Shown here: positions 48,199 to 56,623 of the stretch, piece after piece
Position numbering within the stretch: the stretch's first letter is position 1
How the letters are laid out: every line of letters starts with the position of its first letter
From: Haloechinothrix halophila YIM 93223
GTDB lineage: Bacteria > Actinomycetota > Actinomycetes > Mycobacteriales > Pseudonocardiaceae
Assembly (NCBI RefSeq): GCF_000504245.1
Contig: NZ_KI632509.1
Span: 1,239,723 to 1,303,722 of the forward strand
DNA length: 64,000 nt
Reading direction: 5' to 3'
Translations under genes and position numbers: made by a program
Notes under the pieces: model-generated
Told to the model about the DNA's origin: nothing
The model's input: only the letters and a program-made list of their open reading frames with translations
Databases searched by the model: none

Positions 48199-49065
48199 AG
48201 GGCTGGCGTTGAGCAGACTGGCCAGCATCATGGCGTCGTGGGGTGCGTGGGCGTCGACATCGTTGTCGAAGTAGACGTAGACGTCACGACGCCGCCGGGG
48301 CGCGGGCGGGCCGACGGTGTGCTCGCCGCGCGGTCCGTCGCCGTCGTGCCACTGCCGGATCTTGTCCGCCCACTCGCGCAGCGTCGCATCGCTGTATCCA
48401 CTGGTGTAGAGCTCGACGTCGCCGTGAAGGCGCACGTACACGAAATCCGAGGTCACGTCTTCCAGATGTGGCCACTCACCAGCGGAGTCCGCGACGCACA
48501 GCGCGATGTCGTGCTCGCGGAGCAGCTCGACGCACTCCGCCGTGGCGAAGCTCGGATGCCGCACCTCCAGCGCGTGTCGCAGCGGCCGGTCGGCGTCGAC
48601 CTCGGTGAACGGTTCCGACTTGAGCTTGTCGTCGTGGCCACGCGCGAGCTCCGCTGCCTCGGCGGTGGATCGGGGCAGCGACGCGAAGAACGACGTAAGC
48701 CGGTCGACGTCGAACGTCATGCGTGGCGGCAGTTGCCACAACATCGGTCCTAGCGCGGGGCCGAGCGCGAGCACGCCGCTGGCGAGGAAGTTGGCTAGCG
48801 GCGTCTCGATGTCGCGGAGTTGCTTCATGTGGGTGATGAACCGGCTTCCCTTGACGGCGAACACGAAGTGGTCGGGAACCGCGTCGCGCCAGCCGCGATA
48901 GCGCTCGGGGCGTTGCAGCGAATAGAACGATCCGTTGATTTCCGCCGTCCGTAGTTGCCGGCCCAGATATTCGAGTTCGCGCTTCCGTGGCACGTCCTCG
49001 GGGTAAAACGATCCGCGCCACGACTCGTACACCCAACCGGATGTGCCTATGCGGATTTCGTTCAT
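48193..49065 (-). CDS. DUF72 family protein
   Basis: 290 aa. IRIGTSGWVYESWRGSFYPE at the N-terminus, TAEINGSFYSLQRPE, and the C-terminal FVYVRLHGDVELY and DVYVYFDNDVDAHAPHDA identify DUF72, a TIM-barrel-like family of unknown activity. ATG 49065 is decided by GGGAGG 8 nt upstream; two other in-frame codons lie too close to or before it. Confidence 0.88.
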   Translation of the reverse strand: MNEIRIGTSGWVYESWRGSFYPEDVPRKRELEYLGRQLRTAEINGSFYSLQRPERYRGWRDAVPDHFVFAVKGSRFITHMKQLRDIETPLANFLASGVLALGPALGPMLWQLPPRMTFDVDRLTSFFASLPRSTAEAAELARGHDDKLKSEPFTEVDADRPLRHALEVRHPSFATAECVELLREHDIALCVADSAGEWPHLEDVTSDFVYVRLHGDVELYTSGYSDATLREWADKIRQWHDGDGPRGEHTVGPPAPRRRRDVYVYFDNDVDAHAPHDAMMLASLLNASPR

Positions 49066-49157
49066 GGCCATCACCTCCCGTGTGGCTACCCTCGGACGAG
49101 TCATCTCAGATCGTGCCGCGCGATTGGGCCGCGTCGGCTTGACGAGATGAGATCAAC

Positions 49158-49176
49158 TTAGGCTAGGCTTACCTAT
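49158..49176 (+). promoter_or_regulatory. IdeR/DmdR-type iron box of the siderophore operon
   Basis: TTAGGCTAGGCTTACCTAT differs in only a few positions from the DtxR/IdeR consensus TTAGGTTAGSCTAACCTAA. It overlaps a possible -10 TATACT (49174-49179) and lies 25 nt before sbnA. Iron-bound IdeR should repress the operon. Confidence 0.88.
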
Positions 49177-49201
49177 ACTCATTGCCGAGGTGGGGAGAGC
49201 C

Positions 49202-50230
49202 GTGAGCGCTGATATCGCAGTGGGCCCGGTCGGTGAGGACGCGCGCGAGGCCGTGTGCGAGTCGGTCTTCGACTGTGTCGGCAACACTCCCATCGTCGCG
49301 CTACGGAGGCTGTTTCGCGAGCCGGGCCGCGAGGTGCTCGCCAAGCTGGAGCTGATGAACCCCGGTGGGAGCATGAAGGATCGCTCGGCGCGCTACATCG
49401 TGGCGGCCGGACTCGCCGATGGCTCCATCCGCCCGCGAAGCACGCTCGTCGAGAGCAGTTCCGGCAACTTCGGCATCGCGCTCGCGATGGCCGCACGCGT
49501 CAATGACCTGCGGTTCGTCTGCGTGATCGATCCCAAGACGACCAGCGCGAACGCCGCGATTCTCCGCAGGCTAGGCGCGAGCGTCGAGATGGTCACCGAG
49601 CCGGATGAATCCGGTGGCTACCTGCACACCCGCATCTCCCGGGTGAACGAACTCGTCGCGAAGACACCCGATGCGGTGTGGATCAACCAGTACGCCAATG
49701 ACCGCAACTGGCAGGCGTACTACTACGGCACCGGCGCCGAACTCGCTACCCAGTTGGTGCATCCACCCGAGTGCCTCATCGCGCCGGTCAGCACCACCGG
49801 CTGCATCCTCGGCTGCGCCCGCAGGCTCCGGGAGCGATTCCCCAGCATGCGGGTGATCGCCGTCGACGCCGTCGGTTCGGTGATCTTCGGTGGCAACCCC
49901 GGCGCGCGGGAGATCCCCGGCATCGGTTCCAGTCGCGTGCCGGAACTGTGCCGTCCCGGCGAGATCGACGAGGTCGTCTACGTCGATGACGTTGAGGCCG
50001 CGCAGGGTTGCCGGGAGCTGGTGGCGGCGGAGGGCATCTTCGCCGGTGGCTCCAGCGGCGCCGTCGTCGCCGCGATCCGCAAGCTCATGCCCGCGTTGCC
50101 GGAGCCCAGTCGGGTGGTAGCCATTTTTCCCGATAGGGGCGACCGTTATCTCGACGTCGTGTATGACGACGAGTGGCTCGCCGCAGCACAGCAGCGCAGC
50201 AGGAACCAGGCTGACACCAGGAGCGAATGA
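49202..50230 (+). CDS. sbnA: SbnA-like N-(2-amino-2-carboxyethyl)-L-glutamate synthase
   Basis: 342 aa PLP enzyme of the cysteine synthase fold. The Schiff-base lysine is in NPGGSMKDRSARY, the substrate loop is ESSSGNFGIALAMAA, and PVSTTGCILGCARRL is the SbnA-type phosphate-binding loop. SbnA joins O-phosphoserine and glutamate; with SbnB it supplies 2,3-diaminopropionate. GTG 49202 is preferred (GGGGAG, 4 nt). First gene of a six-gene operon behind the iron box. Confidence 0.9.
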   Translation: MSADIAVGPVGEDAREAVCESVFDCVGNTPIVALRRLFREPGREVLAKLELMNPGGSMKDRSARYIVAAGLADGSIRPRSTLVESSSGNFGIALAMAARVNDLRFVCVIDPKTTSANAAILRRLGASVEMVTEPDESGGYLHTRISRVNELVAKTPDAVWINQYANDRNWQAYYYGTGAELATQLVHPPECLIAPVSTTGCILGCARRLRERFPSMRVIAVDAVGSVIFGGNPGAREIPGIGSSRVPELCRPGEIDEVVYVDDVEAAQGCRELVAAEGIFAGGSSGAVVAAIRKLMPALPEPSRVVAIFPDRGDRYLDVVYDDEWLAAAQQRSRNQADTRSE

Positions 50231-50231
50231 G

Positions 50232-51239
50232 ATGACCGACGGCGTACCTCGCATCCTCTACCTCAACCGCCGCGACATCGCCGCTGTCGGTGGTAACCAC
50301 TCCGACTTATACGTCGAAGCGCTGGCGGACGGCCTGGTACAGCACGCCGAGGGAAAGACCGTGCAACCGCTGAAGCCGTACCTGCGGGCCTCGGGCGACC
50401 ACATCGCGGACAGGATCATCGCGATGCCAGCGCATGTTGGCGCTCCGGGCATGTCTGGTCTGAAGTGGATCGGCAGCAAGCATGACAACCCCGATCGTGC
50501 GGGTCGGGAGCGAGCCAGCGCGATCATCGTCCTCAATGACCCCGAGACCAACTATCCGGTCGCGTTCCTTGAGGGCAGCCTGATCTCCGCCTGGCGCACG
50601 GCCGCCGTGTCCGCTCTCGCCGCGCGACACCTCGCGCGCGATGGCTTCACCGATGTCGCGCTCATCGGCTGCGGCGTCATCGGATCGACGCAGATCACGG
50701 CGTTGCTGCAGCAGTTCGAGCACATCGAGACCGTGCATCTGTTCGACATCAGGCACGAGGCCGCCGAGAAGCTCGCGGCCGCGGTCAAAGCTGAGCACGA
50801 TGTCAGTGCGGTGGTTGCCGCTCATGCGGAGGATGCGGTGCGGGCAGGCGATCTCGTTGTGCCGTGCACGGTGACCGACACGCCGTACATCCGACGTGAC
50901 TGGTTGAAGCGTGGATCGTTGCTCTGCAACGTGTCCATCATGGATGTCCACAAAGATGTCTTTCTCAAGGCGGACAAGGTCGTTGTTGACGATTGGGAAC
51001 AGAGCAACCGGGAGAAGAAGATCATCAATCAGCTGGTGCTCGAAGGCACCTTCTCCCGGGAGCGGCTGCACGCAGAGCTGGGAGAGATTCTGGCGGGTCG
51101 CAGGCCGGGGCGGGAGACCGACGACGAGGTCATCGTGCTGAACCCGATGGGCATGGCGGTCGAGGACATCGCCTGCGCCGCCGAGATCTATCGCCGTGCG
51201 CTGGAACAACAGGTCGGCACCCTGCTGGACCTGTACTGA
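50232..51239 (+). CDS. sbnB: SbnB-like 2,3-diaminopropionate-forming dehydrogenase
   Basis: 335 aa ornithine cyclodeaminase/mu-crystallin family. The Rossmann motif is DVALIGCGVIGSTQITALLQ near residue 140, and substrate-site residues lie in GLKWIGSKHDNP and EGSLISAWRTAAVSALAA. SbnB oxidatively splits the SbnA product into 2,3-diaminopropionate, 2-oxoglutarate and NADH. ATG 50232 is one base after the sbnA stop; the frame's earlier codons lie within sbnA. Confidence 0.9.
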   Translation: MTDGVPRILYLNRRDIAAVGGNHSDLYVEALADGLVQHAEGKTVQPLKPYLRASGDHIADRIIAMPAHVGAPGMSGLKWIGSKHDNPDRAGRERASAIIVLNDPETNYPVAFLEGSLISAWRTAAVSALAARHLARDGFTDVALIGCGVIGSTQITALLQQFEHIETVHLFDIRHEAAEKLAAAVKAEHDVSAVVAAHAEDAVRAGDLVVPCTVTDTPYIRRDWLKRGSLLCNVSIMDVHKDVFLKADKVVVDDWEQSNREKKIINQLVLEGTFSRERLHAELGEILAGRRPGRETDDEVIVLNPMGMAVEDIACAAEIYRRALEQQVGTLLDLY

Positions 51240-51241
51240 CC

Positions 51242-53029
51242 ATGGACGCACTCGACGTCGTCCTTCGGGATCTGATTGACACGCTCCTCGGTGAGAACGT
51301 CGCGGGCACGGCGGATGCGCTGGAGACCGACGTTGCCGGGGTGCCGGATGTCGCGTGTGCCGAAGGGGAGTGGTGGTGTCGCATTCCGGTCACTGGTGGC
51401 GCGCTCGCTTTTCGTTGCCGCGACGGCGGTCCGTTGCAGCCGTGGCGGTTGTCCCGCGCGCCGGTGTGGCTCGTCGGTGATGCCCAGCGGGAGCTGGCGC
51501 CCGCCGAGGTGCTTGATTTACTCGTCGCTCGCGACGACCTGCCGGGATACGACGTGGTCGCGGCCGATCTGTGCACGGCCGTCGAGCACGCCGAAGTAAC
51601 GTCGGCTGGCTGGGCGGCGCTGCCCGAAGGAACACCGCGGCCCGGTGAGCTGCTGACCGGGGAACGGCTCGCGGCGACCCGCAACCGGCCCTTCCACCCG
51701 ACGGCCCGTGCGGTGTCCGGCTGGTCGGCGGCCGAACTGTCCGAGTACGGACCCATGCGACAGCCGCCGCTCGCGTTGCGGTGGGTTGCGGTGCGACGCG
51801 AACAGCTGCGCCACGGCGAAGGCGCCACATCGGACCGAATCGCGGAGGTCCTACTCACACGGTCCGAACAGGGCCAGCTCGCGGACGAACTGGGCGCGTC
51901 CGGTGTGGATCCTGACGAGTACCAACCGGTGCCGGTGCATCCGTGGCAGTTCGATCGGGTGCTGCGGACGGAATGGGCGCACGAGATCGCCGCACGCGAC
52001 GTCGTGCCGCTGGACTGCCTCCTCGGCTGGTGCCACCCGACGGCCTCGCTGCGCACTTTGGCTACCTCGCCGGATGCCGCCCTGCATGTCAAGCTTCCGC
52101 TCGGCGGAAGCACCAGCAGCGTGGCCACGCTGGGAGCGGCTCGACTGTTGCCGCCGCGCTACCTGGATAACGGCGACAAGGCGCACCGCACCCTGCGATG
52201 GCTGCTCGACACAGATCCGACGCTGGCCGAGCGGGTGGCGCTGTGTGACGAACGCGCCTGGTGCGGCTGGCACGCCAGCACGGCTGGCGAATTCGCGGAC
52301 CGGCCGGGAGAGCTCGCGGCGCAGGTGCGCCGTTACCCACAGGACGTTTTCGCCAACGACGCCATCGCCCTGCCGATGGCGGCACTCGCGGCCCACGAAT
52401 GGCGCCATTTGGCGCCCGCGCTGGACGTTGACGACCCAGCGGCGTTCTTCCGCGACATCGCGACCGCCTTCTGCGCGATGATGTTCACCTTCCTCGGCCA
52501 CGGTGTCCTACCGGAACTGCACGGTCAGAACGTCGTCGCCGTGTTCCCACGAGGGCACGTGTCCACAGCCGCTCGACCTAGCTTCGTGCTGCGGGATCAC
52601 GACACCGTTCGGCTGTGTCCGCGGTGGATGGCTGTGGCGGGCACACCCGATCCCGGCTACCGGATCAAGCCGGGCGCACCGCAGTCGCTGTGCCTCGACG
52701 AGCCGGAGGCGCTGATCGGCTACGCGCAGACCCTCGGCCTCCATGTGAACCTCTACGGCATCGCCGACGCCCTCGCCCGGCACTATGACCTGGACGAACG
52801 GGCCTTCTGGCTTTCGCTCACCGACGCCGTCAACACTGGGATCGACGCCGCGACCGTGCGGGATGAGGTCCGTGACACGCTCCGTACCGTGCTGCTCGAT
52901 GCGCCTGAGTGGCCGAGCAGGCAGGTGCTCGGCCCGTTGTTGCGTGCGGGGCGCGGCAACGGCGTGAGTATGCCCGCGGCGACCGGCAGGATGCCGAACC
53001 CGCTGTTACCAACGGCGGTGCGCCGATGA
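51242..53029 (+). CDS. IucA/IucC-family NIS synthetase 1
   Basis: 595 aa. The IucA/IucC core shows FHPTARAVSGW near residue 155, VHPWQFDRVL near 233, CHPTASLRTLATS, LHVKLPLGGSTSS and HGQNVVAVF near 425; the C-terminal FhuF-like part follows. These enzymes adenylate a carboxylate such as citrate and join it to an amine. The first motif reads NRPFHPTAR, not the usual GHPxHPxxK, so nucleotide binding may differ. ATG 51242 follows the sbnB stop by 2 nt. The stop overlaps a 24-codon ORF. Confidence 0.87.
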   Translation: MDALDVVLRDLIDTLLGENVAGTADALETDVAGVPDVACAEGEWWCRIPVTGGALAFRCRDGGPLQPWRLSRAPVWLVGDAQRELAPAEVLDLLVARDDLPGYDVVAADLCTAVEHAEVTSAGWAALPEGTPRPGELLTGERLAATRNRPFHPTARAVSGWSAAELSEYGPMRQPPLALRWVAVRREQLRHGEGATSDRIAEVLLTRSEQGQLADELGASGVDPDEYQPVPVHPWQFDRVLRTEWAHEIAARDVVPLDCLLGWCHPTASLRTLATSPDAALHVKLPLGGSTSSVATLGAARLLPPRYLDNGDKAHRTLRWLLDTDPTLAERVALCDERAWCGWHASTAGEFADRPGELAAQVRRYPQDVFANDAIALPMAALAAHEWRHLAPALDVDDPAAFFRDIATAFCAMMFTFLGHGVLPELHGQNVVAVFPRGHVSTAARPSFVLRDHDTVRLCPRWMAVAGTPDPGYRIKPGAPQSLCLDEPEALIGYAQTLGLHVNLYGIADALARHYDLDERAFWLSLTDAVNTGIDAATVRDEVRDTLRTVLLDAPEWPSRQVLGPLLRAGRGNGVSMPAATGRMPNPLLPTAVRR

Positions 53030-53100
53030 CGCCATCGACGCGCCCACAGCGTGCCTTGATCCCGATCCGCACCCGGGTCCCGAGCGAGGCGGGCAGGTGA
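53026..53100 (+). CDS. 24-residue stitched ORF between two NIS synthetase genes
   Basis: Starts with ATG overlapping the upstream stop (ATGA) and ends with TGA overlapping the downstream GTG (GTGA). It encodes 24 residues, basic and Pro/Arg-rich, starting MTPSTRPQRALIPIRTRV. It may be a coupling leader that carries ribosomes to the next gene, or the remains of a lost gene. No homologue is known to me. Confidence 0.4.
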   Translation: MTPSTRPQRALIPIRTRVPSEAGR

Positions 53101-54788
53101 GCACCATGACGGTCACCGCACATGAGCTGGCCCAGCGCGCGACACGGCAGCGGCTACTCAACGCCTACCTGCGGGAGTCAGGCCATATCCCCACCGAAAC
53201 GGGTGATGGGCTCGTCAGGGTGCCGCTGGGTGGCGGGCGGGCTGTCGTCGTCTCGTTGCGGTACCGCTCCGAGATCGGTCATCACGGCTACGGCGACGAC
53301 GTCTGGCTGGAAAGGCCGGGCATCGTGCGCGAACGGTTGAGCCACCGCGAGCTGATCACGCTGCTGCTCGATGAGGTTGCCGCGCTGACGGCCGACGTCT
53401 TCTGCGAGGCAGGTGACGGCACCGCGCTCGCGCGACAGATCGAGGGGAGCACCGACGCGACAGCGCGATACCTGGCCGGACCTGAGTCGCACGCCACCGG
53501 GCCGACGTCACCAGTTGCTGGTCAGTCGGCGCGAACGGCAGGGGCGACGACGGCCGCTGGTCAGGTGCGTGGCGCTGCCACACGTCAGGCCGAGCAGTCG
53601 CTACGCTACGGCCACCCGTTCCACCCGACCCCGAAGAGCATCGACGGCTTCGGTGATGATCTGCCGTGCTACGCCCCTGAGCTGGGCGCGGAGTTCCGGC
53701 TGCACTGGTTCGCCGTGCGTACCGACGCGCTGCTGGAACGTCGCGTCGCGCGGGGCGAGTGGGCGCCGCCCGAGGTCGAGCTCCAGACCGGTAGTGGTTA
53801 CGCGCCGCTCCCGATGCACCCCTGGCAGGCCGCCTACCTGGCACGACAGCCGAAGGTATCCGACTTGCTCGCGGACGGCACGATGATCGCGCTGGGTGAG
53901 TTGGGCGGCACCGTGTACCCGACGTCGTCGGTGCGCACCGTCTGCGATCCGGCGTTTCCGACGTCGTGGAAGTTGCCGTTGCACGTACGGATCACGAATT
54001 TCGTGCGCACAAACCCGGCCGAACACCTACGGCGTGCCGCCGACGCGAGCGCGCTGATCGCCCGGCTGGCGCCTCGCTGGCGGCATGAGGGTTTCGGGGT
54101 GCTGCTGGAAACCGGCTACCGCGCCGTCGACCCGGCCGTGGTCGGCGATGACCTCGCCGCCGATGTCGCGGTGCTGTTCCGGCAGCACCCGTTCACTGAC
54201 GGCCGCTACACGCCCAGGGTTGTGGCTGGCCTGCTGGAAGACCGCGACGACGACGTGCCGACGGTGATCGAGGACGTGCGGCGTTCCGGCGGTTCGCAGC
54301 GGGAGTGGTTGCGGCGCTATCTACGGGTGTCGCTGCTACCGCTGCTGGACGTTTTCGAGCGCGACGGCGTCAGCTTCGAGGCGCACGTGCAGAACAGCCT
54401 GCTGCATGTCGAGGACGGCTGGCCTACCCGGTTCTGGGTGCGCGACATGGAGGGCACGAGCGTCAGTGCGGATCGCTGCTCCGATGTGGACACTCAAAGT
54501 CCGCTGCGGTACTCCGACGTCGAAGCCTGGCTCCGGCTGCGCTATCACGCGGTCACCAACCACCTTGGACATCTCATCGCGGTGCTGGGTCGATACGGCG
54601 ACGGTGAGTGTCCACTGTGGACGATGGTTCGCGAGGTGTTGCTGGACGAGGGCGGTGCCCTGGCGCACGAACTCGTCACCTCCCCCGCGCTGCCAGCCAA
54701 GGCCAACTTGATCAGCCGGTTCGCTGGGCGCGGCGAACGACCGCTCTACGTCGATGTCCCCAACCCGCTGTACCAGGTGAGCCGATGA
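53097..54788 (+). CDS. IucA/IucC-family NIS synthetase 2
   Basis: 563 aa. The canonical GHPFHPTPKSIDGFG is near residue 177, MHPWQAAYL near 240, YPTSSVRTVCD and WKLPLHVRITNFVRTNP near 295, and the FhuF-like C-terminal domain has FEAHVQNSLLHVEDGWP (residues ~423-439). A 50-residue Ala/Thr/Gly-rich insert (~125-165) precedes the core. Start GTG 53097 overlaps the small ORF; ATG 53106 is equally possible. It would make one amide of the siderophore. Confidence 0.88.
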   Translation: MSTMTVTAHELAQRATRQRLLNAYLRESGHIPTETGDGLVRVPLGGGRAVVVSLRYRSEIGHHGYGDDVWLERPGIVRERLSHRELITLLLDEVAALTADVFCEAGDGTALARQIEGSTDATARYLAGPESHATGPTSPVAGQSARTAGATTAAGQVRGAATRQAEQSLRYGHPFHPTPKSIDGFGDDLPCYAPELGAEFRLHWFAVRTDALLERRVARGEWAPPEVELQTGSGYAPLPMHPWQAAYLARQPKVSDLLADGTMIALGELGGTVYPTSSVRTVCDPAFPTSWKLPLHVRITNFVRTNPAEHLRRAADASALIARLAPRWRHEGFGVLLETGYRAVDPAVVGDDLAADVAVLFRQHPFTDGRYTPRVVAGLLEDRDDDVPTVIEDVRRSGGSQREWLRRYLRVSLLPLLDVFERDGVSFEAHVQNSLLHVEDGWPTRFWVRDMEGTSVSADRCSDVDTQSPLRYSDVEAWLRLRYHAVTNHLGHLIAVLGRYGDGECPLWTMVREVLLDEGGALAHELVTSPALPAKANLISRFAGRGERPLYVDVPNPLYQVSR

Positions 54789-56623
54789 CCACCGAGATGA
54801 TTCAGCGAGCGTTACGCGCGTCGAGCTTCGTTGCGGCACGTCGAAGGATTTTCGGGCAGCTGCTGGAGTCACTTGTGTACGAAGACGCGCTCACATACCG
54901 GGTGACGGACCGCGTCGAGTCGGGTGTGGACACGACTGAGCCGGGCGAGGACGTCGTCGCTGCCGTCGTTGACGCCACCGATGCCGACGGCGAGCCGGTT
55001 CGCTATCTGTTCCGGTTGCGCAGGCGGTTCGGCTTCAATCGGGTCGCGCTCACCGCGGACCCGGTGCGACGACACGGCGCGAACGGTGCCGCCGAGGCAG
55101 ACTCGATCACCCGGTTCCTCGCTGAAGTTGCGGACGCGCTGCGTGCTGAGTCGGACTGCCTTGCGCGGTTCGCGGACGAGCTGGAGCGGACGCTGCTCAA
55201 TGACACCCTCGCGCGCTACATCGCGTCCGAACGCGGCGACGTGCTGGCCGATGCCGACTACGACCAGCTTGAATCGATAGTTCTGGACGGTCACCGCTAC
55301 CACCCGGCATTCAAGTCGCGGGTTGGTTTCGACGTCGCGGACAACCTGGCTTACGGCCCTGAGTTCGCCGTCGAGGTCCGGCCACTGTGGCTGGCGGCGC
55401 ATCGCTCCGTCACTGAGGTCACCTCAATCCCGTCGCTGTGCGAAGAGGGCTTCCTAGCCACGCAGCTCGGGCAAGCACGCGCGTCCTTTCAGGACACTCT
55501 TCGCGCCAACGGACTTCCGCCCGCGGAGTACACCATGCTGCCGGTGCATCCGTGGCAGTGGCGAGAGCACCTCGCCACCGCGTTCGCGGAACAGCTCCGA
55601 CGGCAGCAACTCATCGTGCTCGGTGAGGATACGCACACCTTTCGCGCGCAGCAGTCGATCCGCACGCTCGCCTGCCGCGACGTGCCGGGACGGCCGTACC
55701 TCAAGCTGTCGTTGTCGCTGGTCAACACGTCGACCAGCCGGGTGCTGGCACCGCACACCGTCCGCAACGCGCCGCCGATCTCCGACTGGCTGAGCCGGCT
55801 TGTGGACGGCGATGCCTTCCTGCGTGATGAGCTCCAGCTGATCATCCTCCGGGAGGTCATGGGCACCGCGGTCACGCCGGAACCGCCCGCCGAGTTCGCC
55901 CGCCCAGCGACGTACGGCACGCTGGCCTGCATCTGGCGGGAGAGCCTGCACGGCTTCCTCTCGTCCGGCGAGTGCGCGGTGCCGGTCACCGCCCTGACCG
56001 CGAGCGAGCGCGACGGCACACCGTTCGTCGACGCATGGCTGCGTGAGCATGGCGCTCGCGAGTGGACACGGCGGTTGGTCGACGTCGCCGTGGTTCCGCT
56101 GCTGCACCTGCTGGTCCGACACGGCGTCGCCTGCGAGGCTCACGCGCAGAACATGGTGCTGGTGCACCGCGACGGTCTGCCGGAACGCATCGCACTCAAG
56201 GACTTCCATGACGGCGTCCGCTTCAGCCGCGCCGTACTGTCCGATCCAGACGAATGTCCGATGCTGTCGAGTCCACCGTCGCATCATGTCAACGCGAACT
56301 CCTTTGTGGAGACTGACGACGTCGAGCTGGTCACCGACTTTCTGCTTGACGCGTTCTGCTTCATCAATTTTGGCGAGCTGGCCGGGTTCCTGGATGACGC
56401 CGGACTGCTCGGCGAGCGGGAGTTCTGGGCGATCGTGCGCGGCGGCATCGCGGACTACCAAGCGCGATTCCCCGAGTTGGCCGAGCGGTTCGCGCTGTTC
56501 GACGTCGCCAAGCCCATGGTCGCCGTCGAGAAGCTGACTACCCGCAGGTTGCTCACCGACACGGAACCGCGACTTCACCACGTGCCCAACCCGCTCGCGC
56601 CGGATCGGAGCGACCATGACTGA
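54785..56623 (+). CDS. IucA/IucC-family NIS synthetase 3
   Basis: 612 aa. The N-terminal half contains GHRYHPAFKSRVGFD near residue 170, PVHPWQWREHLATAFAEQ near 257, QQSIRTLACRD and KLSLSLVNTSTSRV near 305; the C-terminus has EAHAQNMVLVHRDGLPERIALKDFHDG (with the conserved Lys-Asp). ATG 54785 overlaps the previous stop (ATGA). Which of types A, B or C it is cannot be decided by eye. Confidence 0.88.
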   Translation: MTTEMIQRALRASSFVAARRRIFGQLLESLVYEDALTYRVTDRVESGVDTTEPGEDVVAAVVDATDADGEPVRYLFRLRRRFGFNRVALTADPVRRHGANGAAEADSITRFLAEVADALRAESDCLARFADELERTLLNDTLARYIASERGDVLADADYDQLESIVLDGHRYHPAFKSRVGFDVADNLAYGPEFAVEVRPLWLAAHRSVTEVTSIPSLCEEGFLATQLGQARASFQDTLRANGLPPAEYTMLPVHPWQWREHLATAFAEQLRRQQLIVLGEDTHTFRAQQSIRTLACRDVPGRPYLKLSLSLVNTSTSRVLAPHTVRNAPPISDWLSRLVDGDAFLRDELQLIILREVMGTAVTPEPPAEFARPATYGTLACIWRESLHGFLSSGECAVPVTALTASERDGTPFVDAWLREHGAREWTRRLVDVAVVPLLHLLVRHGVACEAHAQNMVLVHRDGLPERIALKDFHDGVRFSRAVLSDPDECPMLSSPPSHHVNANSFVETDDVELVTDFLLDAFCFINFGELAGFLDDAGLLGEREFWAIVRGGIADYQARFPELAERFALFDVAKPMVAVEKLTTRRLLTDTEPRLHHVPNPLAPDRSDHD

